Assembly (NCBI GenBank): GCA_034420775.1 | Contig: DAOUKZ010000098.1 | Location: 1-30,927 of the forward strand | Origin: DAOUKH01 sp034420775 | GTDB lineage: Bacteria; Chloroflexota; Dehalococcoidia; SHYB01 | Reading direction: 5' to 3' | DNA length: 30,927 nucleotides | In this document: piece by piece, positions 16,383 to 23,424 of the stretch | Numbering within the stretch: the stretch's first letter is position 1 | How the letters are laid out: every line of letters begins with the position of its first letter | Program-made: the position numbers and the translations under genes | The notes under the pieces: generated by a model | What the model saw: only the letters and a program-made list of their open reading frames with translations | Databases searched by the model: none | Told to the model about the DNA's origin: nothing

Positions 16383-16428
16383 TCGGCACAGGACCGGCCC
16401 GCCGGGGCCGGCGCCGTTAGGAGGAACG

Positions 16429-17604
16429 ATGGAGTTCGGCATCTTCGTGCAGGGGCATGCTCCGGGTCAGGCGAACGCGCACAGCCCGGTCTACGAACAG
16501 GACTGGGTGCGCCGCGAGCTGGACATGATCAAGCTCGCCGACAAGCACAACTTCAAGTACGTCTGGGTGAGCGAGCACCACTTCCTCGAGGAGTACTCCC
16601 ACCTCTCCGACTCCGCCACCTTCTGCGCCTACGCGCTGGCGGTCACCGAGCGGATTCACCTCGGCTCGGGCATCTTCAACATGAATCCCATAGTGAACCA
16701 TCCCATCCGCCTCGCCGAGCGCGTCGCGATGCTCGACCAACTGAGCCAAGGGCGGTTCGAGTTCGGCACCGGGCGCGGCGCGGGAAGCCACGAGATCGGC
16801 GGCTTCGGCCTGACCAACGATGAGACGCGAGCCAACTGGGATGAGACCATCCGCGAGCTACCCAAGATGTGGCGGCAGAAGGGCTACTCCCACCCCGACG
16901 GCACGGCCTTCGTCACTCCCTCCGAGGGGACGCAGATGATGCCCGGCCGTGAGGGCGCCTTCAACGTCCTGCCCAAGCCCTACGCCCACACCCATCCCGC
17001 GCTGTGGGTCGCCGCCGGTAATCCCGGCACCTACGAGCGCGCCGCCAAGAACGGCCTGGGCCTGCTCGGCTTCAACATCGGCTCCGTCTGGGACATGAAG
17101 GAGCACATCCAGAACTACAAGAGCCACATCGGCGACGCCAACCCCATCGGGGAGTATGTGAACGACAACGTCATGGTCACCGTCGGCTTGACGTGCCAGA
17201 GCGACAGGCAGCGCGCCCGCGAGCTCACGGCCTCGCCCGGCTCCACCTATCTCCCCTCGCTGGTCTACCGCTATCACGACACCTTCCCCAGGCCGGAGGG
17301 GCTCCCCCGCTGGCCCGAGCTGATCCCGGAGCCCCCGCTCGAACACATCGACGGCATGATCCAGGGTGGCTACGCGCTCGTCGGCGACCCCGACGAGATC
17401 ATCCAGCAGCTCCAGCCCTACCAGGACATCGGCTGCGACCAGCTCGTCTTCAGCGTCTGCGGTAACCAGCCACCCGAGGCGGTGGCGGAGACCGTCGAGC
17501 TCTTCGGCAAGTACGTCATCCCCGAGTTCGACAAGGACCCCGTGCACAGCACGGTCCGCTACCGCGAGGCCGCCGGCGGCCCGCTCGTCCCCCGCGGCGA
17601 CTAG
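16429..17604 (+). CDS. LLM-class flavin-dependent monooxygenase-like oxidoreductase
   Basis: 391 residues, longer than the minus-strand LLM protein at 2191-3063 and closer to bacterial luciferase alpha-type flavin monooxygenases. Seen: MEFGIFVQGH at the N-terminus, YVWVSEHHFLEEYSHLSD near 45 (typical SEHH active-site strand), IHLGSGIFNMNPIVNHPIRLAERVAMLDQLSQGRFEFGTGRGA near 80-125, and a C-terminal GDPDEIIQQLQPYQDIGCDQLVF. The family uses FMNH2 and O2 to oxygenate or desulfonate organic substrates; which one is unknown. The start is fixed by a strong AGGAGG site. It is a single gene with its own promoter region and an operator-like dyad, and ends at a strong terminator palindrome. Confidence 0.92.
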   Translation: MEFGIFVQGHAPGQANAHSPVYEQDWVRRELDMIKLADKHNFKYVWVSEHHFLEEYSHLSDSATFCAYALAVTERIHLGSGIFNMNPIVNHPIRLAERVAMLDQLSQGRFEFGTGRGAGSHEIGGFGLTNDETRANWDETIRELPKMWRQKGYSHPDGTAFVTPSEGTQMMPGREGAFNVLPKPYAHTHPALWVAAGNPGTYERAAKNGLGLLGFNIGSVWDMKEHIQNYKSHIGDANPIGEYVNDNVMVTVGLTCQSDRQRARELTASPGSTYLPSLVYRYHDTFPRPEGLPRWPELIPEPPLEHIDGMIQGGYALVGDPDEIIQQLQPYQDIGCDQLVFSVCGNQPPEAVAETVELFGKYVIPEFDKDPVHSTVRYREAAGGPLVPRGD

Positions 17605-17628
17605 CCCGTCCGTCCCCTACGCAATCCC

Positions 17629-17658
17629 GAAGGCCCCCTTCACGTGAAGGGGGCCTTC
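17629..17658. terminator. Bidirectional intrinsic-type terminator palindrome
   Basis: GAAGGCCCCCTTCAC followed directly by its reverse complement GTGAAGGGGGCCTTC: a perfect 15+15 inverted repeat in the 57-bp gap between two convergent genes. As RNA it would give a long GC-rich stem with a CACG tetraloop. Only short T/A stretches follow, so it lacks a classical U-tract. Position and perfection make a shared terminator likely. Confidence 0.7.
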
Positions 17659-17661
17659 TCG

Positions 17662-18909
17662 TTAGGCCGGCATGGAAACGCGCGGACGGATCATGAGGGC
17701 GATCTGCGGGATGACGGCGAGCAGCCCCATTACCCCGAGGGCGGCCTGCGGTGTGGTGAGGTCGGCTGCGGCGCCGAGCATAATCTGCGCCGCCGGGGTC
17801 ATGCCGAAGATCATGATCCTGAGCGCGATGACGCGCCCCATCACGGCCGGCGGGGCGAGCCACTGCGCTAGGGCCATGTTCAGGGTGAAGAAGCCCTGGG
17901 AGAACGCGCCTACCGCCACCAGCACGCCCAGCGACACCGCGAACGAGTCGGACTGCGCGAAGACGGCGATGAACAGGCCCGACAACGCGCCCATGAGCAG
18001 GCTGAGGCGCAGTGAGGGGCGCTCGGAGCTCGTGAGGGCCAGCACGAAGGCCACGATCAACGCCCCGATGCCGCTCGCGGCGAACATGAGGCCGAGACCC
18101 GATGCGCCGACGTCCAGGATGTCCCGCTGGTAGATGGGGAAGAGCGCCGCGTGGGGCACGATGAAGAAGGTGCCGATGACTCCCGAGATCATCGCCATCA
18201 TCAGCGGCCCCGACGCGCGCACCGCCCGTACGCCCTCGGTCAGTTCCTGCGCCAGCGGCGCTTTCTCCCCGCGCGGCTTCGGTGGGACCCCCGGCATGCG
18301 GAAGAGGAAGACCATCGAGAGCACCGACAGGCCGCCCGCCGAGAAGAACGGCGCCTCCCGCCCTGCAATGTCGATCAGCACACCGCCAACCGACGGCGCG
18401 CCGATCATCATGAGGCTGAAGATGGTGCTGTAGAGGACGAGCGCGTTCGTCTCGGTGCCGGGCTCGGCGACGTCGGGGATGGCCGATTGCCGGATCGGGA
18501 CGGAGAGCCCCATGAACAAACCTGCCAGGAGCGACAGCAGTAGCACGCCGGCGACGGTGACGCCGCCCGTTGCAAGGAGCCCGGTGCCGAGGGCGATGGC
18601 CAGCTGCCCCACCTCGAGGACCAACAGCAGGCGCCGCTTGTCGAGCCGGTCGGCGAGCAGGCCGCCCACGAACGGCATGACCAGCATCGGGGCCATACTC
18701 AAGGCGAAGACGGAGCTCACCAGCAGCGGGGATTCGGTGAGGTCGCGGGCGAGGTAACCTCGCGCCAGCTGCTGCATCTGAATCGAGCCGAAGCTCAGCA
18801 GCGCGGCCGCCCAGAACAGGCGGAAGCCGCGCCCGTAGAAGGCGCGCAGCGCGGGAAAGCGGACGTAGGGTGTTCGGTTCACGTTCGTCGGCGGATCTCG
18901 GTCCGCCAA
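17662..18909 (-). CDS. MFS transporter, EntS/MFS_3-like exporter
   Basis: 415 residues with about 12 hydrophobic segments. FRLFWAAALLSFGSIQMQQLARGYLARDLTESPLLVSSVFALSM at the N-terminus and the TM2-3 loop GGLLADRLDKRRLLLVLE are typical of the MFS_3 (enterobactin/macrolide exporter-like) group. Cargo unknown. The longest frame starts at a TTG (18909) without a ribosome-binding site; a GTG at 18882 giving MNRTPYVRFPAL is an equally possible start. It lies 30 bp downstream of an SDR gene on the same strand and ends at the shared terminator. It resembles the plus-strand MFS at 25470, suggesting related transporters in the same genome. Confidence 0.88.
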   Translation of the reverse strand: MADRDPPTNVNRTPYVRFPALRAFYGRGFRLFWAAALLSFGSIQMQQLARGYLARDLTESPLLVSSVFALSMAPMLVMPFVGGLLADRLDKRRLLLVLEVGQLAIALGTGLLATGGVTVAGVLLLSLLAGLFMGLSVPIRQSAIPDVAEPGTETNALVLYSTIFSLMMIGAPSVGGVLIDIAGREAPFFSAGGLSVLSMVFLFRMPGVPPKPRGEKAPLAQELTEGVRAVRASGPLMMAMISGVIGTFFIVPHAALFPIYQRDILDVGASGLGLMFAASGIGALIVAFVLALTSSERPSLRLSLLMGALSGLFIAVFAQSDSFAVSLGVLVAVGAFSQGFFTLNMALAQWLAPPAVMGRVIALRIMIFGMTPAAQIMLGAAADLTTPQAALGVMGLLAVIPQIALMIRPRVSMPA

Positions 18910-18939
18910 CCAGTGTACGGCGTCGCGGGCCGCCGGACG

Positions 18940-19746
18940 CTAGCGCATCGTCGCGCCGCAATCGACGGCGATCGCCTGCCCGTGCACGTTGCGGGCCCGG
19001 TCGGAGGCGAGGAACGAGACCATCCATCCGATGTCCTCGGGAACGTTGCCCCGCCGTAGCGGTTGCCTGAAGGCGGCCCGCTGGAACATCTCCTCGTCGT
19101 CCATCGCGGCCGCCCCCGGCACGCGGATGCGGAACTGGTCCTGGATGCCCCGCGCCATGTCGGTGCCCTCGGTAATGCCGGGGCAGACCGCGTTGACGTT
19201 GATGTTGTACCGGCCGAGCTCGACCGCGAGCGACTTGGTGTAGCTGATGTCGGCGGCCTTGCTGGCCCCGTAGTGCGCCGCGCCCCGGCTCCCGATGAAG
19301 CCGCCGATCGAGGCGATGTTCACGATCTTGCCTCCGCCGCGCTCCTTCATGTGCGCCGTCACCGCCTCCGAGCAGTAGACCCGCGACATGAGGTTCACCC
19401 GCACCGCCGCCGCCCAGTCGTCGTCGTTGGGCTCGGTGCGCTCGTTCCAGCCCGGCGCGCCCATCACCCCCGCGTTGTTGACGAGGATGTCGATGCTTCC
19501 GAATGCCGCGAGCGCCTCGGCGACCATCCGCTCCGCGCCCTCCCGCGTGGCGACGTCGGCCTCGATCGCCGCCGCCCGCCGTCCCAGCGCCTCGATCGCA
19601 CGCGCCGCCTCTTGCGCGGGGGGTGCGTCGCGGTCGCAGACAGCGACGTCGGCGCCGTCGCCTGCCAGGCAGAGCGCGATGGCGCGTCCGATGCCCCGGC
19701 CTCCGCCGGTGACGATGGCGGTCTTACCCGCCAGAAGGTCGGCCAC
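18940..19746 (-). CDS. Short-chain dehydrogenase/reductase (SDR)
   Basis: 268 residues of classical SDR type. The NAD(P)-binding TGGGRGIGRA is at residues 13-22, NNAG at 90-93, and the catalytic Ser146, Tyr159 and Lys163 are present (SIGG..., YGASK). The acidic CDRD after strand 2 (near 37-40) suggests NAD(H) over NADP(H). The end (FLASDRARNVHGQAIAVDCGATMR) is the usual C-terminal substrate/NAD region. Substrate is an unknown alcohol/ketone. Start is a GTG at 19746 behind AAGGGAG; only 10 bp separate it from the stop of the molybdenum hydroxylase gene, so the two are very likely co-transcribed and may act in sequence (hydroxylation, then alcohol oxidation). Confidence 0.95.
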   Translation of the reverse strand: MADLLAGKTAIVTGGGRGIGRAIALCLAGDGADVAVCDRDAPPAQEAARAIEALGRRAAAIEADVATREGAERMVAEALAAFGSIDILVNNAGVMGAPGWNERTEPNDDDWAAAVRVNLMSRVYCSEAVTAHMKERGGGKIVNIASIGGFIGSRGAAHYGASKAADISYTKSLAVELGRYNINVNAVCPGITEGTDMARGIQDQFRIRVPGAAAMDDEEMFQRAAFRQPLRRGNVPEDIGWMVSFLASDRARNVHGQAIAVDCGATMR

Positions 19747-19756
19747 GCCGCTCCCT

Positions 19757-22033
19757 TCAGCCGCCGTTGGCCATGGAGTCCAGGACCGCGCCCGGCGACA
19801 TGGGAAGCTCCGTGATGCGCTTGCCGGTGGCGCGGCTGATCGCGTTCGCCATCGCCGCCATGGGCGGTACCAGCGAGGCCTCGCCGACGCCGCGCAGGCC
19901 GAACGGGTGGCCCGGGTTGTGCGCCTCGACGAGCACCGGCTCGATCATCGGCAGGTCGAGGCTCGTGGGGATGCGGTAGTCGAGGAAGCTGGAGTTCGCC
20001 ATCACGCCGCTGTCGAGGTAGTAGTACTCCTCGTTCAACGCCCAGCCGATGCCCTGCACCGTTCCGCCCTGCATCTGCCCCTCGACGTAGCTCGGGTGCG
20101 CCGCCTTCCCCACGTCCTGGAAGATGGTGGCCCGCTCGACCTCCACCTTGCCGGTCTCCGGATCGACCTCGACGTCGACCAGCAGCGCCGCGAACGACGG
20201 CCCGACCTGCTTGGGATCGGCGGAAGCGGAGGCCGTGATGAGGCCGCCGGTCATCATCAGTTTGCCCGCCAGCTCCTTGAAGGTGAGCCGGTCGTCGGGG
20301 TTCTTCGACGAGATGAAGACGCCGTCGACGTACGCGATGTCCTCCGGCTGCGTCTCCCAGAGGAGCGCCGCCCTGCGCATCATCTGCTCCTTCACGTCCT
20401 GGGCGGCGTTGACCACCGCGATACCCGTGGCGAAGGCGGTGCGGCTGCCGCCGGTGACCCCGGTGTAGCCCACCGAGTCGGTGTCGCCCACGCTGGGGTG
20501 GACGTCCTCGGCCGTGAGCCCCAGGACCTCTGCCGCCTGCATGGCGAGGGCGGCGCGAGAACCGCCGATGTCGACCGAGCCCGTCACCAGGGTCACTTGG
20601 CCGTTCGAGGTGACGTTCAACGTGGCCGACGAGTTCATGCCGGCGTTGCCCCAGTAGCCCATCGCGAGGCCGCGGCCCTTGTTCGGCCCCTCCAGGGGCG
20701 CGGAGTAGTGCGGATGGTCCTTGATCGTCTCTTCAAGCTGCTTCGCGCCGATGCTGGGGAACGGCATCCCCGAGGCCTGCCGGTCGCCCGTCTGGGTAAC
20801 GTTCTTCAGGCGCAGCTCGAGCGGGTCCATGCCGAGCTCTTGGGCGAGCTCGTCGACGACCTGCTCGACGGCGAAGGAGGCCTGCGGCGAGCCCGGCGCG
20901 CGGTAGGCCGAGGTTTTCGGCTTGTTCACCACCACGTCGTAGCCGTCGATCAGCAGGTTCTCGATCTTGTACGGCGCCAGGCAGGTGGCGGCCCCGGAGG
21001 CCACCGACGAGCCGGGGAAGGCCCCCGCTTCGTACGCCAGGTAGACCTCCGCCGCGGTGATCGTGCCGTCGCGCTTGGCCCCGATCTTGGCCCGCAACGA
21101 AGTCCCCGACGCGGGGCCCGTTCCTTCGAACACTTCCTTGCGGCTCATCGAGATCTTCACCGGGTGGCCGGTCTTCTTCGAGAGCGTCGCCGTCACCGGG
21201 TCGAGGTAGCTGTTGATCTTGCCGCCGAAGCCGCCGCCGATCTCCATCGGTACGACCTTCACGCTGGACACGGGGAGGTTCAGGATCGACGCGACTTGGT
21301 GCCGGACGACGAACGGCCCCTGGGTGCTCTTCCAGATGGTGATGCTGTCGTCGGCGTTCCACAGCGCCGTCGAGTTGTGCGGCTCGATGTAGCCCTGGTG
21401 CACCGGCTTCGTGGCGAAGGAGCGCTCGACGATGACGTCGGCCTCGGCGAAGCCCTGTTCGAGGTCGCCCTGCTTGAACTGGGTGTGCGCGGCGACGTTG
21501 GTCGGGCCGGAGTCGCCGGCCGCCGTGGCGTCGTTGGTGCGCAGCGCATCGTGCAGCACCGGCGCGTCCGGCGCCATGGCCGCATCCACGTCCAGCACGT
21601 GCGGCAGCACCTCGTAATCGACCTCGATGAGGTCGAGGGCCGCCTCGGCCACGTGCTTGCTCGTGGCGGCGACGCCGGCGACGGCGTGCCCCTTGTACAG
21701 TGCCTTGCCCCGCGCCAGGGCGATCTCGGTCAGGATCTGCGGGTCGGCCAGCGTCTCCATAAAGTTGGAGGGCGGGATCGTCTTCTCCGGCAGGTCCTTC
21801 GAGGTCACCACGGCCCGCACGCCGTCCAGCGCCTCCGCCTTCGACGTGTCGATCGAGCGGATGCGGGCGTGGGCGTGGGGACTGCGGAGCACCGCCCCGT
21901 GGAGCAGGTCGGCGAGCTGCAGGTCGGCCCCATACTTGGCCCGGCCCGTGACCTTGTCATAGCCGTCATGCCGGATCGGGCGCGTCCCCACTACTTTGAA
22001 CTCGGCGGACGGGCGGTCGGCTGTCGTCGTCAT
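19757..22033 (-). CDS. Xanthine dehydrogenase-family molybdopterin-binding (large) subunit
   Basis: 758 residues, the usual length for the separate large subunit of molybdenum hydroxylases (CO dehydrogenase, quinoline/nicotinate/isoquinoline oxidoreductase, aldehyde oxidase). The N-terminal a/b-hammerhead domain (KVTGRAKYGADLQL... LLHGAVLRSPHAHARI) is followed by the Moco-binding domain with IGGGFGGK near 265. The catalytic Glu718 sits in GLRGVGEAS near the C-terminus, so the active site is complete. Such enzymes need a [2Fe-2S] subunit and usually a FAD subunit; neither is in this window, which is unusual. A GAGGAG site precedes the ATG at 22033, and a clear promoter lies upstream. The SDR follows directly. 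Hydroxylation of an N-heterocycle or aldehyde is the general role; the substrate is unknown. Confidence 0.92.
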   Translation of the reverse strand: MTTTADRPSAEFKVVGTRPIRHDGYDKVTGRAKYGADLQLADLLHGAVLRSPHAHARIRSIDTSKAEALDGVRAVVTSKDLPEKTIPPSNFMETLADPQILTEIALARGKALYKGHAVAGVAATSKHVAEAALDLIEVDYEVLPHVLDVDAAMAPDAPVLHDALRTNDATAAGDSGPTNVAAHTQFKQGDLEQGFAEADVIVERSFATKPVHQGYIEPHNSTALWNADDSITIWKSTQGPFVVRHQVASILNLPVSSVKVVPMEIGGGFGGKINSYLDPVTATLSKKTGHPVKISMSRKEVFEGTGPASGTSLRAKIGAKRDGTITAAEVYLAYEAGAFPGSSVASGAATCLAPYKIENLLIDGYDVVVNKPKTSAYRAPGSPQASFAVEQVVDELAQELGMDPLELRLKNVTQTGDRQASGMPFPSIGAKQLEETIKDHPHYSAPLEGPNKGRGLAMGYWGNAGMNSSATLNVTSNGQVTLVTGSVDIGGSRAALAMQAAEVLGLTAEDVHPSVGDTDSVGYTGVTGGSRTAFATGIAVVNAAQDVKEQMMRRAALLWETQPEDIAYVDGVFISSKNPDDRLTFKELAGKLMMTGGLITASASADPKQVGPSFAALLVDVEVDPETGKVEVERATIFQDVGKAAHPSYVEGQMQGGTVQGIGWALNEEYYYLDSGVMANSSFLDYRIPTSLDLPMIEPVLVEAHNPGHPFGLRGVGEASLVPPMAAMANAISRATGKRITELPMSPGAVLDSMANGG

Positions 22034-22064
22034 ACTCGCACTCCTCAGTTGGGCGTCGGCCTAC

Positions 22065-22082
22065 GGCGCTACTTCTAGCGCC
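22065..22082. promoter_or_regulatory. Operator-like inverted repeat at the molybdenum hydroxylase transcription start
   Basis: GGCGCTA-CTTC-TAGCGCC is a perfect 7+7 dyad that covers the predicted +1 of the minus-strand promoter at 22086-22114. This suits repression by a dimeric regulator, or a 5' mRNA hairpin with a GAAG loop. Confidence 0.4.
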
Positions 22083-22085
22083 CCG

Positions 22086-22114
22086 ATGCTACCCCGCCCC
22101 GGTCGACCTTTCAA
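22086..22114 (-). promoter_or_regulatory. Sigma70-like promoter for the molybdenum hydroxylase-SDR pair
   Basis: On the minus strand: TTGAAA (22114-22109), a 17-nt spacer and TAGCAT (22091-22086). Transcription would start near 22079, giving a leader of about 46 nt before the ATG at 22033. Confidence 0.5.
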
Positions 22115-22166
22115 GCGAAAGAGAGCCGCCCGCCTTGTGGGGACGCCCTCCCGCGCCAAGGCCCGC

Positions 22167-22195
22167 TTGACACGACCTTGAAGAGGGCGTACTAT
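22167..22195 (+). promoter_or_regulatory. Near-consensus sigma70 promoter pointing into a gene-less region
   Basis: TTGACA (22167-22172), exactly 17 bases, then TACTAT (22190-22195): the best promoter match in the window. It is directed rightwards, but the next 215 bases contain no convincing gene before the convergent phosphotriesterase-family gene ends at 22413. Confidence 0.6.
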
Positions 22196-22204
22196 CGCCA
22201 TAGA

Positions 22205-22216
22205 GAACATATGTTC
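22205..22216. promoter_or_regulatory. LexA/SOS-box-like palindrome
   Basis: GAACATATGTTC is a perfect palindrome matching the GAAC-N4-GTTC core known for LexA of Gram-positive bacteria. It starts about 10 bases after the -10 box, so a bound dimer would block the promoter at 22167-22195. LexA recognition in this organism is inferred from the core only. Confidence 0.45.
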
Positions 22217-22411
22217 CTTGGTCGGGGTGCTCAAGATGCCCTGCGGACGCGTGAGGAGACAGACCGAGCGCCCCGGCCGGTGCCTGCAGAGCCCCTCCGT
22301 GGCCTAGTGAATCCCCGCTAGCGGCGGAAAGCGGAGGGTGGGGATGGCGGCGGCGAGTTCGCCGGTGACGACCGCGGCCATCGGCCTGCCCCGGTAGGTC
22401 GATGGCCGCGG
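22217..22411 (+). other. Possible short transcript (small RNA or tiny peptide) downstream of the LexA-like promoter
   Basis: This is part of the only intergenic stretch above 300 bases (22034-22412). Two very short plus-strand frames are seen: 22236-22307 (23 codons, ATG to TAG, no ribosome-binding site) and 22344-22397 (17 codons, MAAASSPVTTAAIGLPR) with GGAGGG five bases before its ATG. The second ends inside the loop of the hairpin at 22372-22411. Neither resembles a known protein. A regulated RNA of about 200 nt ending at that hairpin is equally possible. Confidence 0.2.
22372..22411. terminator. Strong hairpin next to the phosphotriesterase-family stop codon
   Basis: CCGCGGCCATCG (22372-22383), a 16-nt loop, then CGATGGCCGCGG (22400-22411): a perfect 12-bp stem one base from the stop of the minus-strand gene. 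It could end that operon and also the plus-strand transcript from 22167. There is no U-tract. Confidence 0.5.
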
Positions 22412-22412
22412 G

Positions 22413-23366
22413 CTAGCCGCCCTCGAAGTACCGGCGCGGATTCTCGACGAGGATGCGGTCGATGTCGTCCTGCGACACACCGCTGCGCCTGAGCTCGGGG
22501 ACGAACGATTCGAGCAGGTAGGTGTACCGGCGCTTCTCGGGGTTTGTGGGGCGGGTCTTCAACCCATGGAGGCAGCCGACGTTGTCGTGCGAGAAGACGA
22601 TCTGCGACGAGAACCCCATCGCGACGAGCGCGGCGATGACCCCGATCTTGGTCTCGTCGTCGACAAAGTTCTCCAGCCCCAGCCGGTCGAACCCGATGTA
22701 GGCCCCGCGCCGGAGCATGCTCACGTGATAGTCGAGGTCGGCGGAGTCGCTGCAATGCCCCACCGTGACGCGCCGCAGGTCGAGCCCCTCGTCCTCGAAG
22801 ATGTCGAGCTGCTGCGGCCCCATGCTGCCGTCGGTCGTATGCGTGGTGATCGGGGTGCCGGTCTTCTTCGCGGCGCGGGCCGAGGCGCGCAGGGCCTTCT
22901 CCTCGTTCTCGCTGACGTTGTGGGGGCCGGTCGCGCACTTGATGACGCCGGGCCTGATCTTGCGGGGGCCGATCCCCTCGGTGATCTCGGTGACGTAGAT
23001 CTCCTCGATCTCGTCGACGGTCTTGCTCACGAAGTACTGCGGGTAGCCGCGGAACGGGCCTTGGTCGGTGTAGAGGCCGGTGGCGCAGACGACGTTGACG
23101 CCGGAGGCGCGGGAGACGTCCTGCATGAAGTCGACCTTGCGGCCAAGCTCCATGGGGATGGGGTCGATGATGGAGGAGACGCCCGCTTCCTTCAGCCGCT
23201 TCATGTCCTCGGTGAGCTTGATCAGCTGGCCCTCGTAGTCGAAGTGGAGGGTGCTGTCGTAGTCGGCGCCGGTGGCGGAGGCAACCAGGTGTTCGTGCGT
23301 CAGGGTGGCGCCGAGGTCGGCCGAGCTCACCGGGCCCAGGACGGTCATCACGTCGACCGGAGGCAT
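22413..23366 (-). CDS. Phosphotriesterase-family metal-dependent hydrolase (PTE/lactonase-like)
   Basis: 317 residues from the ATG at 23366, chosen for its GGAGGG site 7-8 bases upstream; an in-frame extension toward 23639 overlaps enolase and is spurious. All binuclear-metal ligands of the amidohydrolase-type PTE family are visible: His24 and His26 (THEH), the Lys143 to be carbamylated (GVIKCATG), His176 (ITTHTTDG), His204 (VGHCSD) and Asp261 (FSHDNVG). Family members hydrolyse lactones, including acyl-homoserine lactones, and in some cases organophosphate triesters; natural substrates here are unknown. No signal peptide, so cytoplasmic. It lies 58 bp downstream of enolase on the same strand and may be in the LOG-like-enolase operon. 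A strong hairpin follows its stop. Confidence 0.92.
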   Translation of the reverse strand: MPPVDVMTVLGPVSSADLGATLTHEHLVASATGADYDSTLHFDYEGQLIKLTEDMKRLKEAGVSSIIDPIPMELGRKVDFMQDVSRASGVNVVCATGLYTDQGPFRGYPQYFVSKTVDEIEEIYVTEITEGIGPRKIRPGVIKCATGPHNVSENEEKALRASARAAKKTGTPITTHTTDGSMGPQQLDIFEDEGLDLRRVTVGHCSDSADLDYHVSMLRRGAYIGFDRLGLENFVDDETKIGVIAALVAMGFSSQIVFSHDNVGCLHGLKTRPTNPEKRRYTYLLESFVPELRRSGVSQDDIDRILVENPRRYFEGG

Positions 23367-23424
23367 GGTGGGTCCCTCCTCGGGGGCCGCGGCCCGGACA
23401 GGGACGCGGAGATGCGCGCGGGGG

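Noticed and set aside
19388..22078. A very long open frame (896 codons) antisense to the molybdenum hydroxylase and SDR genes.
   Set aside because: It is rich in Arg, Ala, Gly and His repeats, has no motif, and mirrors strong coding sequence on the other strand; this is typical of high-GC antisense frames.
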